From positions 806,001-870,000 of the forward strand of contig NC_050725.1 in assembly GCF_013402915.1 (NCBI RefSeq): DNA of 64,000 bases. The letters are read 5' to 3'. The notes beneath the pieces are model-generated. The model was given only the letters and a program-made list of their open reading frames with translations. It was not told the DNA's origin and made no database searches. The stretch is from Zygotorulaspora mrakii. Lineage: Eukaryota; Ascomycota; Saccharomycetes; Saccharomycetales; Saccharomycetaceae. Positions 54,473 to 64,000 of the stretch are shown here, one piece after another. Position 1 is the stretch's first letter. The number at the start of each line of letters is the position of its first letter. The position numbers and the translations under genes were made by a program.

Positions 54473-56428
54473 CTATTTGAGTCGCGTATTCTCAGTTTGC
54501 TGGGGCGTTTCATGCGATATTTTCAGCTGGCCGCTGGACTCTATAATGCACCTGTAATGCATCTTAAATTTATCTCTTTCAGCGTCGCAACTGTCGCGGC
54601 TGTTAGTGTCGGCGCAATACTCGAAGCCAAGCTCAACACTGAGGGTTCTAGTAACATTCTTGTTTTTATGCTCCCTGCTCACGATGTCCTCCTCCTTGCG
54701 GAATGTTTCCCAGACTCGAGCTTGATTTATTTGGGAGTTTATTTTTGTTGGTATCTCAAGGTAGACCTGTTTGGAAGCCGTCTTACTGGGTACAGTTTTT
54801 TCCAAAGACCCTAAACTATATGTTGTGTGTTGAGGGGCATGAGACTTATTTGAGGCAATGAATACGATCACTGGGAGGGAAGGCGACGTCGTGACATCCA
54901 AAAGCTCGGTATCGAGTGGTAAAAACTCGTTGTCTGCATTGGTGGTCTTGAATACCGAATAGTGGTAGCCTCTTTTTATCTTGTGGAGGACTTTGGGTTT
55001 GATATTCTGATCCAACACCGATTCTAAATTTTCATTTACTTGTCGTAAGAGAGTGTCGAATGAATTCACCTTAGCGAGGTCATTAACAGCTTCCTGTTGA
55101 TCCTCTTTTTTCAGCCTGGATTCAAAAAATTTCAAGAGCTTGTGTGCGATATCAGGCTGATCATCTAATTTCATTTTAGGTTTATAATCCTCGTTTATCG
55201 ATTCCATTACTCTGTCACTGAACCATTCCTGAAAGACTGTAAAGAGCATTTCTTGATAGCTTACATCTTTGATAGTTCGTAGGGTTGTCTCAAGGAATGA
55301 CTGGAGAGTGGTGGTTAAGGTAGAGAGTTCGGATAGTTCACCAATCATTTGCGTTTCCAGCAGTTGCAAGGATTTTGAGAGTCCGCCAATTCTTTCTGCT
55401 AGAATCAGCAACCTTTCACAAGCTGGAATAAATGTTAAAGTAAGCACTTGTGCAGTCTTCTGATAAGCTTCTAAAGCGAGTTTTTTCCATTTTTTGAGGT
55501 TTTTCTCTCCGAAGGCGTTAATAAACCAATCCTCTAATTCAATGGGTACTTCTCCAATTAGCAACAAAGAGCTTAATTGCTGATTCAAATTCTCTATATC
55601 ATAATCGTGGTCACATACTTTTGTTAAAAATTCAACATATGGTATCACTAAATCTTTATTGATGATATCCAAGTGATCCCGCAAATATTTGGAGAGTTGT
55701 CTCATTGTAATAATGTTATCAATCAAGGAAATGGTCAGTTCGGACTCCAGCAGGGGACGCAGGTCAAGTGATTCTGCAGCACCATCTTTATGGAAAATAC
55801 AATAAAGACCATGCTCAATCGTTAATATCTTCGGTACTGGCGACGACGAAAACCAATGGTCATCATTCGGAAGTACTCTCGGTACAGCGATTGGACATTC
55901 GCCTTGGAACATTATAATAAAGGTCCCATCTTCTTCCTGGTATACAATGTGAGTATCGAATATCACTGGTTCTTGTTCCTCGTTCAAAGATTGGCGCCGC
56001 CATACGTTGTTCGGCGGCTCGTAGGGCAAAATGTAGGTCTGTCTTGAATCTCTACCAAACTTTATCAATAATGGCATGAGCTTAGTGATATCGTGATCAA
56101 ACGCTCCGCTTGCACGTTTTGGTAAACAGACACGGTCCCAAATGCCAGAGATAACTCTCTTACTCGTAAATCTAAGCAGTGACACTAGTTTGCCTCCTGC
56201 GAAGCAATTGTAGATCCTTGCAGTGCCATCTTTGAAAAATACGATGAGGAACTTTCCTTTCAAATAATCCCATTGATATGAAGCTATTTGCTTCAGATCT
56301 CTGACTATAATAGTTGCTAATTTTGCTTCATCTGCGAGACGAGTTATTACAAATCCTTTGTTGGTCTCCTTAGTACACAGAGCATAATGTGGGTTGTAGC
56401 TGAAATAAGTCTGCGAATTTGTCGCCAT
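54473..56428 (-). CDS. APC4: Anaphase-promoting complex subunit Apc4
   Basis: Apc4 is a scaffold subunit of the APC/C platform that contacts Apc1 and Apc5. The protein has 651 residues (652 in S. cerevisiae). The N-terminus is a WD40-type propeller (about 1-250, for example YLKGKFLIVFFKDGTARIYN), followed by the four-helix Apc4 long domain (about 255-430, WFINAFGEKNLKKWKK) and a C-terminal part that closes the propeller. It is divergent from TMA64, with 224 bases between starts, as in YDR118W-YDR117C. Confidence 0.94.
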   Translation of the reverse strand: MATNSQTYFSYNPHYALCTKETNKGFVITRLADEAKLATIIVRDLKQIASYQWDYLKGKFLIVFFKDGTARIYNCFAGGKLVSLLRFTSKRVISGIWDRVCLPKRASGAFDHDITKLMPLLIKFGRDSRQTYILPYEPPNNVWRRQSLNEEQEPVIFDTHIVYQEEDGTFIIMFQGECPIAVPRVLPNDDHWFSSSPVPKILTIEHGLYCIFHKDGAAESLDLRPLLESELTISLIDNIITMRQLSKYLRDHLDIINKDLVIPYVEFLTKVCDHDYDIENLNQQLSSLLLIGEVPIELEDWFINAFGEKNLKKWKKLALEAYQKTAQVLTLTFIPACERLLILAERIGGLSKSLQLLETQMIGELSELSTLTTTLQSFLETTLRTIKDVSYQEMLFTVFQEWFSDRVMESINEDYKPKMKLDDQPDIAHKLLKFFESRLKKEDQQEAVNDLAKVNSFDTLLRQVNENLESVLDQNIKPKVLHKIKRGYHYSVFKTTNADNEFLPLDTELLDVTTSPSLPVIVFIASNKSHAPQHTTYSLGSLEKTVPSKTASKQVYLEIPTKINSQINQARVWETFRKEEDIVSREHKNKNVTRTLSVELGFEYCADTNSRDSCDAERDKFKMHYRCIIESSGQLKISHETPQQTENTRLK

Positions 56429-56652
56429 CGTTTAATAGATGAACTCACAGTCAAATATTCTTTTGAACTGGCTATTACTTTGTGTTCGTGAAAGATAATT
56501 CATGAATCAGGGCGCCTAAGCTTCATACAAGCAATTTGCCAATTGAAAAATATCAAATTATAGGCAACTACCAAAATAAATGCTTAAATTGTACATAAAG
56601 GAAATCGCATCGAGCACTTCTTGTGTGATATTGATCGATTTCCCTCAATAAA

Positions 56653-58335
56653 ATGTTTCGAAAAGAGCCATTGATCAAACCGTCCAGTAATCTGAAGGGC
56701 TCAGAAAGAAAGAAGCTGTTGCAGACATGTAGGGTCCAAACTGGTGTTCAGGATTATATGTTTCCAAGTAATACCATAAAGCAAGCTAAATATACAGCTC
56801 AGTATAGTGCCGGTATAGTATACCTTGCTGAGGATAATGTACCGATCTGGTTCAAGGAAAAGCACAGTGAACTGTTGATTCCCACGGTATACACATCTTG
56901 GATGAATCCGCGATTGCTTCCGGTTGTTCTTACACATGATGCCGTAATTGAAGAAAGAATATTCAATGGTGCAAATCTTATGCTTGCCGGTACGGTTCCT
57001 CCATTTGACCCACGCTGTGTAAAGCAGTCGCTATGTGGTATTGTCAGTAGAGAGGCGCCCGAGAAGGTAACGGCGATAGGTGAGGTTAGATTAGACCTAC
57101 CGTCATATGAAAGCGTGATAGGCAAGACCGGAGTTGCTGTTGAAATTTTCCACTTCCTGACAGACGGGCTCTCGCAAGCATTGAACGTCAAGATAGATCC
57201 GGATGGCTTTGTCAAAGACGAAACTGAAGGCTGCAGTCACGAACTGCCAGAAAAAAAGGAAACTCGATCAGTTGAGGACAGTAAGACATCTTCCGGTATT
57301 TCATTAGATAATATTGCTGAAGTGCTGGATGAACTGAGAGTGGAAGATGTCGATAATTTTTTTAAAAGATCTCTTTATTACACTCTAACAAATGACGAAA
57401 AATTAGAACTGCCAATCAGTGCTTCCAATTTCATTTCAAATCATATTTTAAAGAATTTACCAACAGTTGATCAAAATCATGTAAATATGAGGAGGACTTC
57501 ATGGAAAAAGACAGCTAAATTTTTAAAGCATTTCGAGAAAGAGAACTTTTTGAAATTGAAGGGTAAGGGAGATGATCTTACAATTGTTGGTGTCAACAAG
57601 GCAAAGGAGGATTTGAAGGGATTTACACCATACAGAGTTGGTAAAAATCATTCTACCAGCTCAAGAACAACCGATAAGAATTCTGGTGTCTCCTGTATGC
57701 TGTACTCAGAAACATTTTATAAACCTAAGAACCTAGCAAAGAGTTTCATCTCAGAAGTCAACATCTCCCCAAAAGAACTATATGACGCAAAGGAGCTGCA
57801 AAATGCTGTTAATGAATATATTGTTGCAAAAAATCTTGTTGACCAAAAGAACAAAAGAATGGTACTCTTGGATGATTTGTTGTTCGATATGATCAAGTCA
57901 AAAAAAACCCAAAAGAACGATCCCCGTATCGTTTCAAGAGCCGAGATCATGGCACCACTTCTCGAGAACAATTTCCAGACTTTTTTCCAATTGTTTAGGT
58001 CCGAAAATGAGCCGTTGTTCAAGAGGCCAGTCAAGGGACCTTTAACACAAATTCGTATTACGACGGAGATGAAGATGGGTAGAAAGGTTGTCACGAAAGT
58101 ATCCAATTTTGATTTCTTTCAAATTGATCCTGAAGACCTTGCCGGAGACCTCAAAAGAATCTGCAGTGGTTCTACAACCATCGGTGAAACGGCCACTTCT
58201 CCGAAAACAGCTGAAGTACAAGTTCAAGGCGCACATGTCAAAGTCATCACAGAGTATTTAAACAAGAGGGGCATTCCTTCCAAATGGATAGACGTTAATG
58301 ACAAAGTCAAAAAAAACAAGAGCAAAAAGCATTAA
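56653..58335 (+). CDS. TMA64: eIF2D-like ribosome recycling factor Tma64
   Basis: Tma64 (ligatin/eIF2D) removes deacylated tRNA from post-termination 40S subunits, redundantly with Tma20-Tma22. The protein has 560 residues (565 in S. cerevisiae). The N-terminal DUF1947-like part starts MFRKEPLIKPSSNLKGSERKK; a PUA domain follows at about 95-190 (LMLAGTVPPFDP); a winged-helix/SWIB-like middle lies at about 235-430; and the C-terminal SUI1/eIF1 domain at about 455-555 has TQIRITTEMKMGRKVVTKV and VQGAHVKVITEYLNKRGIP. It lies just before MRPL1 on the same strand. Confidence 0.95.
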   Translation: MFRKEPLIKPSSNLKGSERKKLLQTCRVQTGVQDYMFPSNTIKQAKYTAQYSAGIVYLAEDNVPIWFKEKHSELLIPTVYTSWMNPRLLPVVLTHDAVIEERIFNGANLMLAGTVPPFDPRCVKQSLCGIVSREAPEKVTAIGEVRLDLPSYESVIGKTGVAVEIFHFLTDGLSQALNVKIDPDGFVKDETEGCSHELPEKKETRSVEDSKTSSGISLDNIAEVLDELRVEDVDNFFKRSLYYTLTNDEKLELPISASNFISNHILKNLPTVDQNHVNMRRTSWKKTAKFLKHFEKENFLKLKGKGDDLTIVGVNKAKEDLKGFTPYRVGKNHSTSSRTTDKNSGVSCMLYSETFYKPKNLAKSFISEVNISPKELYDAKELQNAVNEYIVAKNLVDQKNKRMVLLDDLLFDMIKSKKTQKNDPRIVSRAEIMAPLLENNFQTFFQLFRSENEPLFKRPVKGPLTQIRITTEMKMGRKVVTKVSNFDFFQIDPEDLAGDLKRICSGSTTIGETATSPKTAEVQVQGAHVKVITEYLNKRGIPSKWIDVNDKVKKNKSKKH

Positions 58336-58579
58336 GTCTCGAAATGCTATATGAAATGCTTTTTAATAGTATTTAATCTGGAGCTATATTGAGAGCCTTT
58401 GTATATACCACTAAACGAATCACCATCTTTTTTTTTTTTTTTTTTAATGCTTGAACTTGAATGCATCAATAACGTAATGAAATTTGAAAAAATAAACTTG
58501 ACAAATTTAAAGCTGAAATGTACTTTGCAAGAGTGAAATACTTAGTTGGCACGGAATTGGGCTCCATATAAACTCTGTA

Positions 58580-59404
58580 ATGTCTAGGGTACTTCTTGGT
58601 GGCTCAATAAGAAGATGCTTCTTGCATACGGGCCAGGTTTTGAAGGCTGAGGAGTCTGTTGCGACAGTTTCGAAATTGTCGAAAGATCAATTGAAGAAAA
58701 GAGAACTACGTAGAATGGCCCAACGAAAAGCTGCAGCTAAAAGACCTGCAAGTGATCATCCATTATATATGCCCATTTCGAAAGCACTGAGATTCTTACG
58801 GGCAGCGGAGGTCGGACAGCCTTCTTCACAACAAACATTGAATTTGACAACTTTAATAGTCGCTGAAAGGGGTGTACCAGCGCTATCGGGCAGTGTGTCA
58901 TTTCCAAGACCAATTAAAGAAACGAAAATTGCTGTATTCAGCGACGATGAGGGGCAGTTAAAAACTGTTGCCGAGCAGTTCAATTGCCATCTCCTTGGTG
59001 GGTCGTCCTTAATTGAAAAGATTAAGAATGGGGATATTCCAGTTGACTTCGACAAAGCATTTGCTACTCCAGAAATTGTGCCTGCCTTAACCTCGCAACT
59101 AGCAAGAGTTTTGGGACCTCGTGGTGTTCTGCCTACTGTCAAAAAGGGTACAGTCGCACCAGATATTACACCACTGGTAAAACAAAGTTTAGGTTCAATG
59201 CCGTTCAGACAACAAGGAAATTGCATCAGTATTGCAGTAGGCAAATGCTCGTTCGCAGATGGACAAATTCTGGAAAATATTATCGCAACACAAGAGGCAT
59301 ACAAAGAAGCTTTAGTAAATCAAAAGTCGAAGAAGTCAAGCATGCTAGGAAAGACAACCTTGTCAAGTACGCATGGTCCTGGCATAGTAATTGATTTTGC
59401 TTAG
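58580..59404 (+). CDS. MRPL1: Mitochondrial large-subunit ribosomal protein uL1m
   Basis: Mitochondrial L1 ribosomal protein, at the mobile L1 stalk. The protein has 274 residues (285 in S. cerevisiae). A basic N-terminus (MSRVLLGGSIRRCFLHTG) is a likely presequence, and a Lys/Arg-rich helix follows. L1 motifs include SVSFPRP, LARVLGPRGVLPTVKKGTV (about 172-190) and a C-terminal block (NCISIAVGKCSFADGQILENI). A 16-base T run at 58,431-58,446 lies in the upstream gap after TMA64. It converges with the bL34m gene. Confidence 0.94.
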   Translation: MSRVLLGGSIRRCFLHTGQVLKAEESVATVSKLSKDQLKKRELRRMAQRKAAAKRPASDHPLYMPISKALRFLRAAEVGQPSSQQTLNLTTLIVAERGVPALSGSVSFPRPIKETKIAVFSDDEGQLKTVAEQFNCHLLGGSSLIEKIKNGDIPVDFDKAFATPEIVPALTSQLARVLGPRGVLPTVKKGTVAPDITPLVKQSLGSMPFRQQGNCISIAVGKCSFADGQILENIIATQEAYKEALVNQKSKKSSMLGKTTLSSTHGPGIVIDFA

Positions 59405-59628
59405 ATAACTGTCGGGTCATGCAGGTAACAAAACGATTCCTTTCAGTAAATCAGAATATTTCATGTAAATAAGAAGGTAATGTGAAAGATATACCAAAAA
59501 TTTAAATTTCACAAATGCATTAATGTAAAGGGCATTTTAATATTCTCTATAAATCGGAAACAATTTATAAATTGAAGATAAAGTTCCTTAGCTATGTACA
59601 AATTTAGTTTACGCACCTCTTGAGTGAC

Positions 59629-59979
59629 TTAATGAGTCAAATACCACCTACCTTTTGCCTTTCTGCGTTGCAAAATTTTGGATCCTTGCTTACTCCTGGC
59701 CCTCGCAAGGAATCCTATCCTTCTTTTTCTCTTAAGAGTGCTTGGTTGGAAGGTATTTCCCCTGGACTTCCACCTTCTTTGAATGTTCAATCCAAATGGG
59801 AAAGAAATTTGATGTAGAATAGACTGGCCAGATTGAAGTTGATTGTGTGGTAACCCGATCAATCTTTGAGCATGATTTTGTGGGAGCAGTGTTCTTAGGG
59901 GACTAAAAGAGCTCAGAGAAGTAAAGGTCCGTCTGCTATTCTGATGGATAAAGGGCTTGTACAATAGGGACATCATCAT
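59629..59979 (-). CDS. MRX14: Mitochondrial large-subunit ribosomal protein bL34m
   Basis: Orthologue of YDR115W (Mrx14, bL34m). The protein has 116 residues (105 in S. cerevisiae). The start [21 protein letters not shown] is a likely mitochondrial presequence; three consecutive ATGs precede it and the first is taken. The C-terminal 45 residues form the L34 domain: [20 protein letters not shown] and [14 protein letters not shown]. It lies between MRPL1 and GEP5. Confidence 0.93.
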   Translation of the reverse strand: MMMSLLYKPFIHQNSRRTFTSLSSFSPLRTLLPQNHAQRLIGLPHNQLQSGQSILHQISFPFGLNIQRRWKSRGNTFQPSTLKRKRRIGFLARARSKQGSKILQRRKAKGRWYLTH

Positions 59980-60137
59980 GAAAGTGACGCAGTACCAATT
60001 GTAGCTCTAGAAACTGCCTTACAGACCTCACTATTAAAAAATCTCACAGATCGATTGAACTTTTTTAATTTCAGCCTGAAAAAAAAAACGATGCCCGTGC
60101 GGGTAAAATATGTATGTTTTAGATACACACAAAGGAA

Positions 60138-61100
60138 CTAAATCTTCTTCAAGAGTAAATTGCTTGCTTTGAATTTCGGACGATGCTTTTCAATATCTTG
60201 GCAGGAATCTTGCTCTGATTGGTCTATCACGTAAGCCCTTTTACAAGCCTTTTGATAGAGGCGCCGTAGCGGACGGTTAACTGTTTCAGATACGATGCGG
60301 TACAGTGCATGCTCGTTCGTTACAGACAATACCGGGTTTTCTACAGCTAAAATCTTCCAAATTTGGGCTACCTTCCTTTTAAAGATGTTTTGGATTCTCG
60401 AGACAGCCACGTCTTGACCGAGAGGTCTTAACGGGATTTCGACTATCGGAATTGGCAAATTCTTGCCATTCTTACACAGACGTGCGTTCGATTTTAGAAA
60501 GAGATAATGAGTAAAAATTGAAAAGAACAGGTTATCTCTGTCTATGACCGGGCCGTTTTTATTAGGTACATTGACGGGGTCGCGCTCACTTTCAGCAAAT
60601 GCTTGCGTAAGATCCGCGCCTTCAGGTTGAGCATCTTGTTTGCAATATGTCATCCAGGGGTTCTTTTCATATCTCATCATTGCTAAAACATTCTCATTGT
60701 TGTCGCTCCAACGGTATCTCAAGGATAATTTCTTGGGATTTTCCATGTTTAGCAACGATCTATGCCTCTCATATGGCCAAAACATAATCATATCCCTGTA
60801 ATTTTTTCTGAATTTTTGCAAATGGTCTGGTAATGGATTATTCCAAATGAAATACACATGGTGTATCAAAGATTCTAGTGCTTTTTTCTTCTCTGATCCA
60901 ATACTTCTATGTGCAGCCCGCTCATATTGGAGGACAAGGTCGCTCATTGAAACAAGCATATCTCTATTAGTTTTGTCATCTTTCAGTCTTGATTCCAAAA
61001 GACTTAGCGTTTCTCTATGCAGCGGCAATCTATCCAAGGAGTTGATCAAAAAAGGTAACAACTTTTCCTTACCTGTTATGGCTTGCGTAATTATTTTCAT
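60138..61100 (-). CDS. GEP5: Mitochondrial genome maintenance protein Gep5
   Basis: Orthologue of YLR091W (Gep5/Rrg5), required for mitochondrial DNA maintenance and genetically tied to prohibitins; its biochemical role is unknown. The protein has 320 residues (293 in S. cerevisiae). It is basic and helical. Conserved-looking stretches are MIMFWPYERHRSLLN (about 108-122) and LRYRWSDNNENVLAMMRYEKNPW (about 126-148), and a Lys/Arg-rich C-terminus follows (RRLYQKACKRAYVIDQ). It is divergent from PDS1. Confidence 0.88.
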   Translation of the reverse strand: MKIITQAITGKEKLLPFLINSLDRLPLHRETLSLLESRLKDDKTNRDMLVSMSDLVLQYERAAHRSIGSEKKKALESLIHHVYFIWNNPLPDHLQKFRKNYRDMIMFWPYERHRSLLNMENPKKLSLRYRWSDNNENVLAMMRYEKNPWMTYCKQDAQPEGADLTQAFAESERDPVNVPNKNGPVIDRDNLFFSIFTHYLFLKSNARLCKNGKNLPIPIVEIPLRPLGQDVAVSRIQNIFKRKVAQIWKILAVENPVLSVTNEHALYRIVSETVNRPLRRLYQKACKRAYVIDQSEQDSCQDIEKHRPKFKASNLLLKKI

Positions 61101-61358
61101 TTTCGAACATGCGAATGTTACTGTGACTATACTAGCAGCACATAAATCATGCTTGCTGAAAGCATTTGAAATCGACGGCCCAGCCTTTACTTACTGAAAG
61201 AGGTTTTCTTTCTTGTCGGCATCGTTTTTTATTTTGCGGACAAAGAGAAATGATATCAATCAAAACAAAGGATGATAAACAAAACGGGCACTTTAAAACA
61301 AAGAACCAGAAGTTTACCAGCTGTAAAGTGATATTGCAAGACTTTGGTGACTGTTAAA

Positions 61359-62381
61359 ATGCCACGCAATGAGGATAAAGAAAATGATATTATAGTGTCT
61401 ATGGACGAGGAAGGAGTATTTCCTCAAACGCCTGCACATTTGTTAAAAAGGACGCGTTCCACAGTACTTAAACCACCACCATTGGCCGAGAAACAGGAGC
61501 CAAATAGGGCTAAGGGAGATTTGAAAAGCAGGAATGTCTCTCCCCTGAGGAGGCTCTGTGTACAGCAGGGTAGACTACCGCTAGCATCTAAAGATAACAA
61601 CAGGTCTGGCGGAATTACGCAAGCAACACAGTCACAAATGCAACCTATTTTGTTAAAGGACAATTCTACGCAGCTTAAAAAACACAAACAGCCTCTTTTT
61701 GAAAGACAAACCAATAGATCTGAGCATGCACATATTTTGGCAAATCCAAGAAAGTTACAAAAATACGGATCTGTGCTTGGCTGTAATGCACTGCCTAAGA
61801 TGAAAAGTCTTGTTCTCAAGGACGTCGACAAGGGAGGCGAAGATGAAGATGACGACGAAGATGAAGGAGATAACTACGAGGATAAACTTTTAAGGAGCAA
61901 GCTACAGGGCGCCATCAACGAATCCAAAGACAAAGTTTATCAAAGCGAGAAAGGGAGAATTGGCTTATTTCACGATAATGGACTTGAACAACTGATACGA
62001 GCCACATCAGAAAAAAATAAAGACGAAGAGGATAAAGAAATTGAATCCGGCCCCAAGAAGTATGAGTCCCTTCCATATATCCCAAGTGGGTACATTCCTC
62101 CAAATGATGCAGATATTGAGAAACTAAAGACATTCCACTTGCCATCTGAGGTCTCAGGAGTAAATGATGAAGAAGACAGTGACTCGAGTCGATACGGTGA
62201 GCTTTTGGAGCTTGAAAATTTTTCTGATAGCGATGAGGCTGTAACTGAGAATACCGCCAATTTCAAAGGAAATCGATACAAGTCGGCGGAGTTCGCTGTG
62301 CCAGGTCTTGTTGAACTTGAGCCTTGTTTCAAAGGCGAGGGATTAAGTTCCAAAGAATTGAATGATCTTTTGAATGATTAG
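61359..62381 (+). CDS. PDS1: Securin Pds1
   Basis: Securin inhibits and chaperones separase Esp1 until APC/C-Cdc20 ubiquitinates it at anaphase. ATG 61,359 gives 340 residues (373 in S. cerevisiae); five upstream codons are open but lack an ATG. A KEN box lies at residues 7-9 (NEDKEND), FPQTPAHLLKR at 21-31 (a likely Cdk site), SPLRRL at about 61-66, and the destruction box RLPLASKDN at 72-80. The segment RKLQKYGSVLG, then a long acidic separase-binding half (EDEDDDEDEGD), and KGEGLSSKELNDLLND at the end follow. Both degradation signals are intact. Confidence 0.95.
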   Translation: MPRNEDKENDIIVSMDEEGVFPQTPAHLLKRTRSTVLKPPPLAEKQEPNRAKGDLKSRNVSPLRRLCVQQGRLPLASKDNNRSGGITQATQSQMQPILLKDNSTQLKKHKQPLFERQTNRSEHAHILANPRKLQKYGSVLGCNALPKMKSLVLKDVDKGGEDEDDDEDEGDNYEDKLLRSKLQGAINESKDKVYQSEKGRIGLFHDNGLEQLIRATSEKNKDEEDKEIESGPKKYESLPYIPSGYIPPNDADIEKLKTFHLPSEVSGVNDEEDSDSSRYGELLELENFSDSDEAVTENTANFKGNRYKSAEFAVPGLVELEPCFKGEGLSSKELNDLLND

Positions 62382-62513
62382 AATAATTACCTAAAGGCAT
62401 TACCCATTATTTTTTTGGTTTTTGTTTTCTATTTGCATGAAGTTTCCACTATTTACAGGAATTATAAATTTAAATACATTAGTATGTACAGGTTAAAGCG
62501 CATTTGCAGGACT

Positions 62514-63830
62514 CTATTGTTGAGAGCATTGTGAAGATGTAAAATCTTCTGATCTCCGCTCATCCGCCTTTGGCTTGACGTTCTTTGTAATAGTGTCTGG
62601 CAGCTCCCTAATAATATGGATATCTGTTACGCATTCGGTATTATAGGGGTCTTCACTATAACCATTCTGCATCGATGATCCTGGTAAAATATTTTTGACC
62701 TGTAACAAGTCACCCTTTTCACTGAACCAATTATCTGGGGGAAATTCGATATGAATTATGACATAGATATCACCAAATTTGGTGGCATTTTCATTCGATG
62801 GCCAGCCTTCATTTTTTATCTTGATGAACTCACCAGGTCTGATAACTTTACCCGGTGGTATCTTCAGTTTCAGAACTCTGCCATCGAGCGTTCTCGTTAA
62901 AATTTTATTGAAGCCGGTGATCGCCTCTGCGAGAGAGATCGTCAAATGGGTAATCATGTCAAAACCACATCGCTGAAGATCAACCCCTTCCGGACATTCA
63001 GTTCCTTCTTTCACGACGAATACCAGATCACCAGCCTCTGACTTCCCCAGGGCTTCATCTGCTTCATTGGGTAGAACGATACGGTCGCCATTTTTGGAGC
63101 CACGGGGTATGGAAACAGACAGTACTTTGGATTCTGTGACCAAGCCAACTCCTTGACACTTTTTGCATTTGCTCTTCTCCGTATTTGGCCTTGCAGGGTA
63201 TTTGCCCAGGCCCGAACAGTGGATACATTTGATATTCTCTGACGTCGCGAACCCCGGTGCAATGCTCCTTATTCTCTGCTTGTACCCTCTTCCACCACAT
63301 TTCTTACAGGTCACTATTGGTGGCGCAACGAGGTGGCCATTCCTTCTGCGCCAGCCTGATCCCTCGCACCGGTCACACACTATTTTCCTGCTCGACCTGA
63401 ATTTGAAGCTTTTACCGTTGTAACTGTCGGCCATCGACACCTCCAGCGGCACCTCCACGTCTGGAGAAGAGAGGGCCTGCGCTCCCGCTGCTCCCGCAGC
63501 TCCCGCGTCCCCAGGCATCTCCGAGTCCATGTTGAAGTTATGGAAGAAATTCATAAACGCGTCGTCATTGAACTGGTCGTGGAACCCAGAACCGAAACCC
63601 GCGCTGGACTGCTCGTCGCCATACGTATCGTAATGAGCTCTCCGCTCTTCGTCTCCCAGCACCTCGTACGCCGCGCTGATCTCTTTGAATTTCAGCTCAC
63701 TCTCCTCTCGCACACCCTCATCCGACACCTTGTCGGGGTGCCACCGCAATGCCAATTTCCGGTACGCTCTCTTGATCTCAATCTGCGTGGCATCTGCGCT
63801 GATTTCCAGCACCTCGTAAAGACTGGTCAT
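62514..63830 (-). CDS. XDJ1: Type I J-domain protein Xdj1
   Basis: Xdj1 is a class I Hsp40 that works with Ssa Hsp70s at the mitochondrial surface, assisting TOM assembly and precursor import. The protein has 438 residues (459 in S. cerevisiae). The J domain is at 1-70 with HPD at 31-33; a Gly/Ala/Phe-rich linker follows (85-125); the zinc domain at about 150-225 has four CxxCxGxG repeats (CDRCEGSG, CKKCGGRG, CIHCSGLG, CKKCQGVG). Two beta-sandwich substrate domains end the protein. The last four residues, CSQQ, form a CaaX-type box suited to farnesylation, as in other yeast Hsp40s. It converges with PDS1. Confidence 0.95.
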   Translation of the reverse strand: MTSLYEVLEISADATQIEIKRAYRKLALRWHPDKVSDEGVREESELKFKEISAAYEVLGDEERRAHYDTYGDEQSSAGFGSGFHDQFNDDAFMNFFHNFNMDSEMPGDAGAAGAAGAQALSSPDVEVPLEVSMADSYNGKSFKFRSSRKIVCDRCEGSGWRRRNGHLVAPPIVTCKKCGGRGYKQRIRSIAPGFATSENIKCIHCSGLGKYPARPNTEKSKCKKCQGVGLVTESKVLSVSIPRGSKNGDRIVLPNEADEALGKSEAGDLVFVVKEGTECPEGVDLQRCGFDMITHLTISLAEAITGFNKILTRTLDGRVLKLKIPPGKVIRPGEFIKIKNEGWPSNENATKFGDIYVIIHIEFPPDNWFSEKGDLLQVKNILPGSSMQNGYSEDPYNTECVTDIHIIRELPDTITKNVKPKADERRSEDFTSSQCSQQ

Positions 63831-64000
63831 CCGTCACAACTGCGTTCGTTTCACCGTCTTTCAACAACACAATCCCATATCCACCACAAACCAATGTACC
63901 GGCCTGCCAGCCATCAGCAGCGGCGACTTCCTACATCTTTCTAATCCTCATGAGCCCCAGTCCTGGTCCCATCGCCATTCCTCACCCATCGCCATTCCTC

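Noticed and set aside
58756..59304. 182-codon antisense ORF over MRPL1
   Set aside because: A shadow of the strongly conserved L1 protein on the other strand.
63540..63944. 134-codon plus-strand ORF over the XDJ1 start
   Set aside because: Antisense to the conserved J domain; no independent support.

Overview
This is nuclear chromosomal DNA from a budding yeast of the family Saccharomycetaceae. Genes are compact and mostly intronless, and the three introns or intron candidates carry yeast-type GTATGT-like donors and TACTAAC branch sites. The proteins match Saccharomyces cerevisiae genes closely along their length. The gene order points to a lineage that never had the whole-genome duplication (Zygosaccharomyces, Torulaspora, Lachancea and relatives; I lean to the Zygosaccharomyces/Torulaspora group with low certainty). 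Genes that in S. cerevisiae lie on chromosome XII (YLR106C down to YLR090W) and on chromosome IV (YDR129C down to YDR113C) are interleaved here in one row. Both series run in strict descending order, and the duplicated pairs KIN1/KIN2 and ICT1/ECM18 are present as one copy. No mobile element, CRISPR array, virus-like gene or tRNA gene was seen.

Layout. 1-9.9 kb: the 3' half of MDN1 (cut by the window edge), the C/D snoRNA snR79 with a probable Rnt1 processing hairpin, SEN2 and LCL2. 10.5-17.2 kb: CDC45, APC9, SAC6 (one intron) and ERG27 (one intron that the S. cerevisiae gene lacks). 17.4-28.5 kb: MTC5, the pentafunctional ARO1, SWF1, a 187-residue gene I cannot identify, and MIM2. 28.6-34.7 kb: the ICT1/ECM18 hydrolase, a YDR124W-like gene, HRT3, a possible 46-codon gene and INO2. 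34.8-45.4 kb: KIN1/2 kinase, IOC2, a GC-rich 1-kb intergenic stretch, GIS3, NYV1 and DPB4. 46-56.4 kb: TRM1, COX26, a possible 58-codon gene, VBA4, SUL2 and APC4. 56.6-64 kb: TMA64, MRPL1, bL34m (MRX14), GEP5, PDS1 and XDJ1.

The genes are housekeeping functions rather than one pathway. Recurrent themes are DNA replication and the cell cycle (CDC45, DPB4, APC4, APC9 and the APC substrate PDS1), mitochondrial biogenesis (MIM2, COX26, MRPL1, bL34m, GEP5), and membranes or transport (ERG27, SWF1, INO2, ICT1, NYV1, VBA4, SUL2). Regulatory sites visible in the DNA fit known yeast circuits: a perfect inositol-responsive element plus upstream ORFs before INO2, a Gcn4 site before ARO1, and paired CACGTG boxes before SUL2.

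The items most worth a second look are the ERG27 intron, the snR79 unit with its AGGT-capped hairpin, the unidentified gene at 27.5 kb with a possible leader intron, and two short ORFs (33.3 kb and 48.3 kb). I did not find a convincing wholly new biological system.
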